Shown here: positions 57,927-64,000 of the stretch, one piece after another | Numbering within the stretch: position 1 is the first letter of the stretch | Layout of the letters: the number at the start of each line of letters is the position of its first letter | From: Fagopyrum homotropicum | Taxonomy: Eukaryota > Streptophyta > Magnoliopsida > Caryophyllales > Polygonaceae | Assembly: GCA_033239125.1 (NCBI GenBank) | Contig: BSWB01000002.1 | Span: 50,937,001-51,001,000, forward strand | DNA length: 64,000 nt | Reading direction: 5' to 3' | Made by a program: the position numbers and the translations under genes | Notes under the pieces: model-generated | What the model was told of the DNA's origin: nothing | Databases searched by the model: none | Seen by the model: only the letters and a program-made list of their open reading frames with translations

Positions 57927-58638
57927 ATGTGATCCCCACCGGAGAAGAAATCATCGTCAATATGCCGGAACTAATCGTTTTGCCACCAACCGTCCAAGTC
58001 AAAACTCAACCGGTACCTATCGAAATCAATACTTATGTGTTGGAGATCATGCCTAAAACTGAGCCAAAACTTATTGAAATGAAACCGAAAATGCTTGCAC
58101 CGAGCATGCCAAATGGAAGCCAATTTTCACTCTCTCCGGCTAAACTGTCAGGTTTGCGCACTCTCAGTAAAACGACTATAACTGAGACAATTCTTGGAAC
58201 TAAAATACCCATGAGTACTACTTTGAAAGGTATTTTCAATATCTACAACTTTCTAGTTTACACAAAGTCGAGATTCCAAGAGGAAGAGGGTGAAAATGAT
58301 CCTACATTGCAGCAACTACGGTACTTGTATGGATTGTTGGGCAAGATCATGCATGGAGGCATGAAAGATGGTTATACAAACATATGCAAATCCACCCAAT
58401 ACATATTTTATGCAGTATATCATCCTCATATTATTCATATATTATGCATGAATTTATGTATTAATTATGTGAAAGTTGGTGGAGAAAAGTAGGTGGAAAA
58501 GTAGGTGAGAAAGTAGGTGGTTGAAAGTCCCTATGTTTGCTCTTTGTTTAATGTCACAACTCTTGAACTTGTAAGCCTTTAATGTTGGGAGTAGGTGCTA
58601 AATTTTCAGCCTATATAAGGCCTCTCCCACAAACGTTT
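57927..58638 (+). other. Unrecognised segment with a 187-codon open frame and a promoter-like end
   Basis: An open frame from GTG at 57929 to TAG at 58490-58492 encodes a Pro/Lys/Thr/Ile-rich protein followed by an acidic EEEGEND stretch. It is already open before 57929, so this is probably the end of a larger gene cut at the Tekay B junction. I do not recognise it. After it come four gtaggtg repeats (58490-58520) and a TATA-like ctatataagg (58611-58620). The layout, a protein end followed by a TATA-bearing region, would fit the 3' end of a plus-strand retroelement or pararetrovirus-like sequence, but there is no diagnostic motif. Confidence 0.35.
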
Positions 58639-59699
58639 TTAGGGGATGATAAAGTTGAGTTCAATCGAAGTTGTGTTTTCAGATAAGAACACCTCGCTTG
58701 GTCCAGTAAGTGCCTCGGTCGAGGTACTAGAACTGGGACCGAAACTAGAATTTCTCTTCTCCTGGATCAGTTTCTCAATTTTAGCTCCTTGATCTTCTTC
58801 TAGTGCCTTTAAGCTCCATATATCTACATCACAAGAAGCATCTTTACCTTCCTCCATAAGCTAAAACTAATAACTCTTTCAAGAGGGTCATTAATAAGGA
58901 TAGAGCTCACCAATTCTCTTGATTCTTCTTCATCATAGATGTTGAAGATATCATCCTCCAGTGGCTCTCCTTTCATTGCAGCAAGCATTGCAAACTCCAC
59001 TTGATCTCCACCAATGTTGAATTTCAACTTGGCGTTCTTACAATCCACATTGCAACCCGAAGTTGCTAGAAATGGTCTCGCGAGAATGATAGGAACGGGA
59101 TAATCTGCGGGTATATCAAGCACAACAAAGTCTATACGTAAATAGAAGTTACCTAACTTAACCGGAACATCTTCCAAAATGCCAACGGAATGGGTAATGG
59201 AGCGGTCCGCCATGTATAACCTTATCTTTACTGGCTTGGGCTCTCCAAATCCGATCTTCACACATAGTTCCAACGGGATGATGCTCACGTTGGCTCCTAG
59301 ATCACACAACGCCTCACAAGTTACATCCCCAACTTGAATGGGAATGCAAAACGAGCCGGGATCTCTTAACTTGGGTGACATCTTCTCCTTCATGATTTGA
59401 ATGTGCTCCGAGGATTTAGATGTCATCCTTACTTCACCTAAATCTTCCAGTTTCCTTTTTCCTGATAGAATCTCCTTTAAGAATTTCCCATATGCGGGCA
59501 TCCCTAGAATAGCATCAAGGAAAGGGATGTTAATATGTAATTTATTCATCAAGTCAAGGAACTTACCAAAGTGCTTGTCTAGATGTGCTCTAGCCCTTGA
59601 CTGGGGGAATGGAAGTGGTGGTTTATATGCAGGAGGTGGGACATAAACTTCAGTTTTTGTCCGTCGCTTTCTGGGGCTCCACCTCGGGTGGCACCTCAA
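58639..59699 (-). pseudogene. Athila-like 4 protease region and variable linker
   Basis: The open part 58824-59699 carries PFPQSRARAHLDKHFGKFLDL, the protease with CDLGANVSIIPL, and ILARPFLATSG. A frameshift near 58857 leads into a linker that is open to 58639 and includes the motif-encoded region at 58713-58724. The upstream part around 59690-59790 is rich in ccgaggt motifs. Confidence 0.82.
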
Positions 59700-59798
59700 C
59701 CGAAGTGTTCCTCGGCTGTACCTAGACCGAGGTGTTCTTCTTCTGCACTAGCATCAACCGAGGTATTGGATCTGTAGTTTTCAGTCCACTTATCGTCG

Positions 59799-61320
59799 TT
59801 ATTTTTCCATGATTTGTCCTTTAGGGTTGCTCTCTGTCCTTGCTGGGAGCTTCCCTGGATCTCTTGGCGCTTCATTTGCTTTATTAAAGAATTGTTGTTC
59901 TAAGGTTTTTTGTGCCTTCGAAAATGAAGTCATGGACGTCTCCATAGTATTGAGCTTGATCAAGATGGCCTCCAGCACTGCATCTTTCTTTTCTGGTTGG
60001 GACGAACTTGATCCAGGCTCCTGGCTCTTCAATAGAGTAGAAGAAGAAGAAGAAGAAGAAGAAGAGAAAGGGTTAGAAGAATTATTAGAATTTGAATTAG
60101 AATAAGGGTTACCCGAATTTTTATTGTTAGATCTCCAATTGTTGTTGTTGGAGCCTCTATTGTTATTGTAGTTGTTTTTCCGGGAACCATGATTCTGTTT
60201 CTTGAGCCTTGATATCCTCCCTCTTCCTTCTTGGTATGAGCAAACAAAAGGTCCTTCAATTGCTTCACATCATTCTTGAGGGAGATGAGTTGATTGTCAT
60301 TTGATGGAGCTTCCTGGAAATTAACCCTTTTAACTCCATTTTCAGCTCCTTGGTGGGAGTATTTCTCCATGTGCAAAGCTTGTTTCTCAATGAACTCCCA
60401 AGCTTCATCAATCGGCATGTCCATGAATGTGCGGCGGATAGTAGTTGAAGGTTGAATTGGGTAGCTCCATCCAATCCCTTGAAGTATATCTCCAACAACT
60501 CTATCATTGGAATCCCATGATGTGGGCAATCCAAGAGAACATCTTCAAATCTCTCCCATGACTTGGAAAAACTCTCCTTGTCCTTCATGATGAATGCATT
60601 GATCTTCCCTCTCATTTCAGCGGTTTTGGAGGGGAGAAAGAATTTTGTTAAGAACTCCGTCGTCATCTCCTCCCAAGTGTTGATCTTTCCGGGAGGAAGA
60701 GATTGATACCAAGTAAGTGCCCTGTCCTTCAAAGAAAAGTAGAAAGGTCTTAGCTTGTAATTATTATTTTCTAGCCTTGAAGGTCTCAAGGTCTCCATCA
60801 AAATCTCATAGTTTTGTAAATGTTGATGCGGAGACTCCCTCTCTAAACCTCCAAACTGGCATTGGCGGATCATGGATAGAACTTGCGGTCGAAGTTCATA
60901 ATCATGCTCCGTTGGATCACCTAGGTTGACTCCTGGACGCCTCACTTGCTGGTTTGGGTTCATCCACTGTCCTAGGGTATGTGGAATACCTGCAAAAAGA
61001 ACATATCCGACAGGCATCCGAGGTGGAAGTATCTCGGCCGCGGCAACTGGAGCAGGGTCCTGCCTCGTTCGATGTAGAATCTGGGCTCGTAGCTCAGCCA
61101 TATCTACTTCTATCTCTGCAGTTCTGGTACGAGTCTGATCTCTCTCGCGCTGCAGTTCTTCCCTTTTTAGGCGCAGTTGTTCCATCGCCTCCTTCAATTC
61201 GGCCTCAAGATCGCGATTGTCTTGGTTAACCATTTTTAGCTTCTTTCAAGCGTCGTTTGTATGTCTTTTTTGGTTCGGGATCGTAAGGAACGATTTCCTT
61301 TCCAGCACGGGTTCTTCGCA
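59799..61320 (-). pseudogene. Athila-like 4 gag, frameshifted
   Basis: An ATG at about 61318 starts MRRTRAGKE...PYDPEPKKT, like the N-terminus of Athila-like 1, but the frame ends after some 34 codons; an overlapping ATG (61231-61233) opens the main part. That part has a coiled coil, the gag domain (QCQFGGLERESPHQHL, TTEFLTKFFLPSK, CPHHGIP) and a shift near 60450. The tail (59799-60032 and upstream) has a Ser run encoded by a GAA/TTC repeat (about 60040-60073), then KAQKTLEQQFFNKANEAPRDPGK. Confidence 0.82.
60040..60073. repeat. GAA trinucleotide repeat in the Athila-like 4 gag
   Basis: About ten agaaga units lie in frame with gag and encode a poly-Ser stretch on the minus strand. It is a length-variable simple repeat. 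Confidence 0.9.
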
Positions 61321-61426
61321 TAAACTTAAGAAAAAGAACCTGCGAAAGTCACTCTAGTAGAGTAGTTAGTAGCAATAGGGCCAATTGCCCCGAAAGACTA
61401 CCGCAATCGGCTCGGTCTAGACCAAG

Positions 61427-61444
61427 TCCCCGGTAACGGCGCCA
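61427..61444 (-). other. Primer-binding site of Athila-like 4, tRNA-Asp type
   Basis: TGGCGCCGTTACCGGGGA on the minus strand, six bases after the LTR; one base differs from Athila-like 2 and 3. Confidence 0.85.
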
Positions 61445-61798
61445 AAAACTTGTTCGCTCCATACGATATGTGCAAGCTTTAAATTTATAACCCAAGAAAT
61501 ATGCTTAAAACAAGGATGCGAACCCGTAGTGTACAGATCAATTATAGTAAAAGCAAAAATTCCGGGGTGTCGATCTCAGGGACTTGGGTGAAACTAAGCA
61601 AGTATAGGTTGTCAATGCAACTAACAACCAAGAAAGCGATTAAAGCAATCACAAGATGATAATAAGGTCAATTAAAGGAATTAAAATGCAAATTCTAGGG
61701 ATTAAAGAATCTAGTTGTGGTTCCAACTCAAGATCTCAAGATAAAGCGGACAAAGTTGAGATTTTGCAAAGGGAAGGTGTTTCTAAAGTGGAATAGAT

Positions 61799-62056
61799 TA
61801 CCGGGTAAGTCTCATTACTCAGTATCCCAAACCAAAGCTCCTATTACCGGGTAAGTCTCAAGGTACTTAGAAAAGGAACTATAATCTCAAACCAACACAC
61901 CACCTAAGGGAATAGAATCAACCTTTACCGGGTAAGTCTCAGGCTAACTCACAAAGATGGAATGAAGGCACACTCAAACCCCAATAAAAGATAAACCTTT
62001 ATTACCTATACTTTTGATCTTGGGTAAACAAACAAAGGAATTACCGGGTAAGTCTC
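61799..62056 (-). repeat. Four-copy motif array in the Athila-like 4 LTR
   Basis: taccgggtaagtctc occurs at 61799-61813, 61845-61859, 61926-61940 and 62042-62056, all four identical; start distances are 46, 81 and 116 bases. Confidence 0.92.
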
Positions 62057-62645
62057 ATCCTAGGCTTGCATTGAACCAGGAAAGGTGTAATAAGAATAGG
62101 ATTTGGCAAACTCTAACTTTTAACTCTCAGTTTCGGATCAGAAAAGGTCACCTCGGTCAGTCAAGTTCCACCCCGGCCGAGATGTTCATCAACTGAACGA
62201 GATATTCTAGGGTTAAGGTCAAAGACTCGAACTTTCAGGGTCCTACTGGGATTAAGATTATTCTATCATCGTCTTTCCCACAACTTTCAGCCAATCACCC
62301 TAGAATCGCACAAGGAAATTAGCCACTCATCATCATGATAACAATAATCAAATATATAAGATGTGAATGAATATTTGAACACAAAAACCTTAAGAACAAG
62401 GCTTCAATAACTGAATCAAATATCAAACAAATCAGCGTTCCTTTGATCACAAATCCAACAAGACAATAAAACCAATGAGAATCTAAGAAAATCTTACAAA
62501 TCCCCTCAAAAGCTAACTACAAACTATCAATCCTTCCTTGATTGATCTTCAAACTTCCTTCCTTCCTTCAAAGCTTCCAGAAAATCTCCTCTTTGCTGGT
62601 TATTCTCAGCCTCCAAGCATGGTTGAACTTGTGGAAAATCCAACC

Positions 62646-62655
62646 CTTTATATAG
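62646..62655 (-). promoter_or_regulatory. TATA-like box, Athila-like 4 5' LTR
   Basis: ctatataaag on the minus strand lies upstream of the motif array in the sense direction, as in the related elements. Confidence 0.55.
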
Positions 62656-63182
62656 GAGAAATATCTTGCAAAGATAATAATATCTTAAAAAGATAATTTT
62701 CTATAAAATATATCTTATCTCTAAAATAGATCTCCCAAATATAAGATCTTCCTTCCAGAAATCCAGCCCAAAAATATAAGATATCTTCCTTCCAAAAATA
62801 AAAGATCTCAGCCAAATAAAATATATCTCGCCGCGCCAGGGTGTTCGCCTCGGTCGGGACGCTCCTCAAGATCACCTCGGTCGAGGTGATACTGTAGCTG
62901 ACCGAGGTGAATCTCAGCTGAATGTGAAATGTCTTAAATCTGGTCCAAATTAAATCTTCTTCATTAATTCCTCGCTTCCTGAATTCTCTTTTAAGCTCCA
63001 GAATGTAGCTCCTATGACTCCTTCGCTCCTTAGCTCCATTTCGATCCAAAATGTGTCATTTTTCTTACGATTACAACGAAACATGGTGTAGACCTCGATC
63101 CCGTAAAGATAGATGAAACAACAATATAATCACATAATATACATCCATACATGCATATTTATGAAGATAAAACGTCTAAACA

Positions 63183-64000
63183 AGATTTTAGTTGACTCAG
63201 GAAGTGGGGTCAATTACTATAAGGCTTGTAAGAGTGTTTTAGGAATGATTTTTATATGATTAAGTTTCACATAAAATCGTAGAAGTTGGGAAAAGAATAT
63301 TTTATGTGATTAACTCTTCGCATAAAATGACAAGATTTTAGTTGACTCAGGATTTACCGGAAATTAAATTTCCGGGTATTACATTATTACCCCCTTAAAA
63401 CACGTTTCGTCCCGAAACTTAAAAGAAGACAATATAATGTCGGAATCCATACTAAAGAACTAAAGCGCCGAAAAAGTCATAATCGGTCAAGTTCTGATTT
63501 TTTCGGAAATAGTCAAACGAAAATTTCCGGGTATTACAAACTCTTCACCTTAGAGTTGCTAAAGGGTTTTAGCCAATAACCATCATCATTTAATCAAAAA
63601 TCAAATATAAAAGAGAAAAAAGTAAAACCCTCGAAAACTCAATAACAATCGAAATCAATCTCAAATCCGAACAACCAAAGTATGTGTTTAATGAATGCGG
63701 AATAAGGAATAGAAATCCTCACAACAATCTTAAGGAACAACGAAGAACGGGATGTCAATCCGTCTCCAAATGTAAACCCTAAGATAATCTCGAAGTACAC
63801 AATCTTCAAATCGCGTCTTTCTCATAATCTTCCCAAGCAATGATCCAAAATCTCTCTCTTCGGGTATAAACCGCCGTAAATGCAAGCGTATGCGACCCTC
63901 CTATTTTCTCCCGCCTTCAGCCTTCTTATAGGGAAAAATAGGTTACGAGAAAGCCCAAGTACTATTGTTGACGTGGAAAATATGACACGTGGCAACGTCA
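63183..64000 (-). repeat. LTR-end fragments of another Ty3/gypsy element, no gene seen
   Basis: On the minus strand tgtaatacccggaaat, a gypsy LTR start, occurs twice (ending at 63385 and 63538 on plus). The first is preceded in the sense direction by a polypurine tract (63386-63400, acccccttaaaac on plus) and the ggacgaaac block typical of Tekay-like elements. A repeat caagattttagttgactcagga occurs at 63181 and 63331. From 63539 to the end I see only AT-rich sequence without a convincing frame; it may belong to a further LTR. Confidence 0.5.

Larger units (their letters stand above)
58639..63182 (-). mobile_element. Truncated Athila-like element 4
   Basis: A 5' LTR, a tRNA-Asp primer site, gag and protease are present on the minus strand; RT, integrase and the 3' LTR are missing. 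It is clearly diverged from Athila-like 1 and 2 but collinear with them, and carries its own motif family (cctcggtcgagg). The right end (LTR end at about 63182, ...gtctaaaca) is inferred from the length of its relatives. Confidence 0.8.
61451..63182 (-). repeat. 5' LTR of Athila-like 4
   Basis: It starts tgttcgctcc and carries the four-copy array (61799-62056), the cctcggt family motifs (62150-62200, 62845-62910) and a minus-strand TATA-like ctatataaag (62646-62655). No second copy is present, so the right end is approximate. Confidence 0.7.

Overview
The window is repeat-rich nuclear DNA from a flowering plant. Nearly all recognisable coding sequence belongs to LTR retrotransposons of lineages typical of angiosperms: Ty1/copia of Ale/Retrofit and Tork (Tnt1-like) type, chromodomain Ty3/gypsy of Tekay type, and Ty3/gypsy of Athila type with a tRNA-Asp primer site. 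I see no host gene, rRNA, tRNA gene or CRISPR array. The species cannot be named from these elements.

Layout. 1-1676 holds a decayed copia pol. 2116-10079 is a decayed Tork element with both LTRs, split by an insertion (about 3299-6766) that itself holds a solo Tekay-type LTR (3461-5462). 10102-16796 is a decayed Tekay element (Tekay C) with a truncated 3' LTR. 16797-19286 is AT-rich DNA without genes. 19287-20996 is a broken Tekay-type LTR (LTR D). Up to here every element reads on the plus strand. From 20997 onward every retroelement whose strand can be assigned reads on the minus strand; the unrecognised 57927-58638 segment is the exception, with its open frame on plus.

The minus-strand half is a nest. 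An old Tekay element (Tekay A, outer span 20997-54548) was hit by four younger elements. Athila-like 1 (21167-31991, target duplication gaaag) and Athila-like 3 (33782-40784, ccgtg) lie in its 3' LTR. Athila-like 2 (42475-53423, tcctc) lies in its pol. Tekay B (from 54549) lies in its 5' LTR. Tekay B breaks at 57926 against an unrecognised segment, followed by a truncated fourth Athila-like element (58639-63182) and more LTR ends.

Athila-like 1 keeps a gag-pol frame broken only by two stop codons. Athila-like 2 is a close relative with more stops and a gag deletion. Athila-like 3 has no pol: it carries gag and a second, unrelated long ORF in the position after pol, so it could only move with enzymes supplied in trans.

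The most unusual signals are non-coding. Athila-like 1, 2 and 4 share a four-copy 15-base motif with nearly constant spacing in the transcribed part of the LTR. Next to it each family carries its own short palindrome-like motif, and that family motif recurs in the U3 and in the gag/protease linker. A GC-rich motif is shared in the same sense orientation by the LTRs of Tekay elements and Athila-like 3, which are otherwise unrelated.
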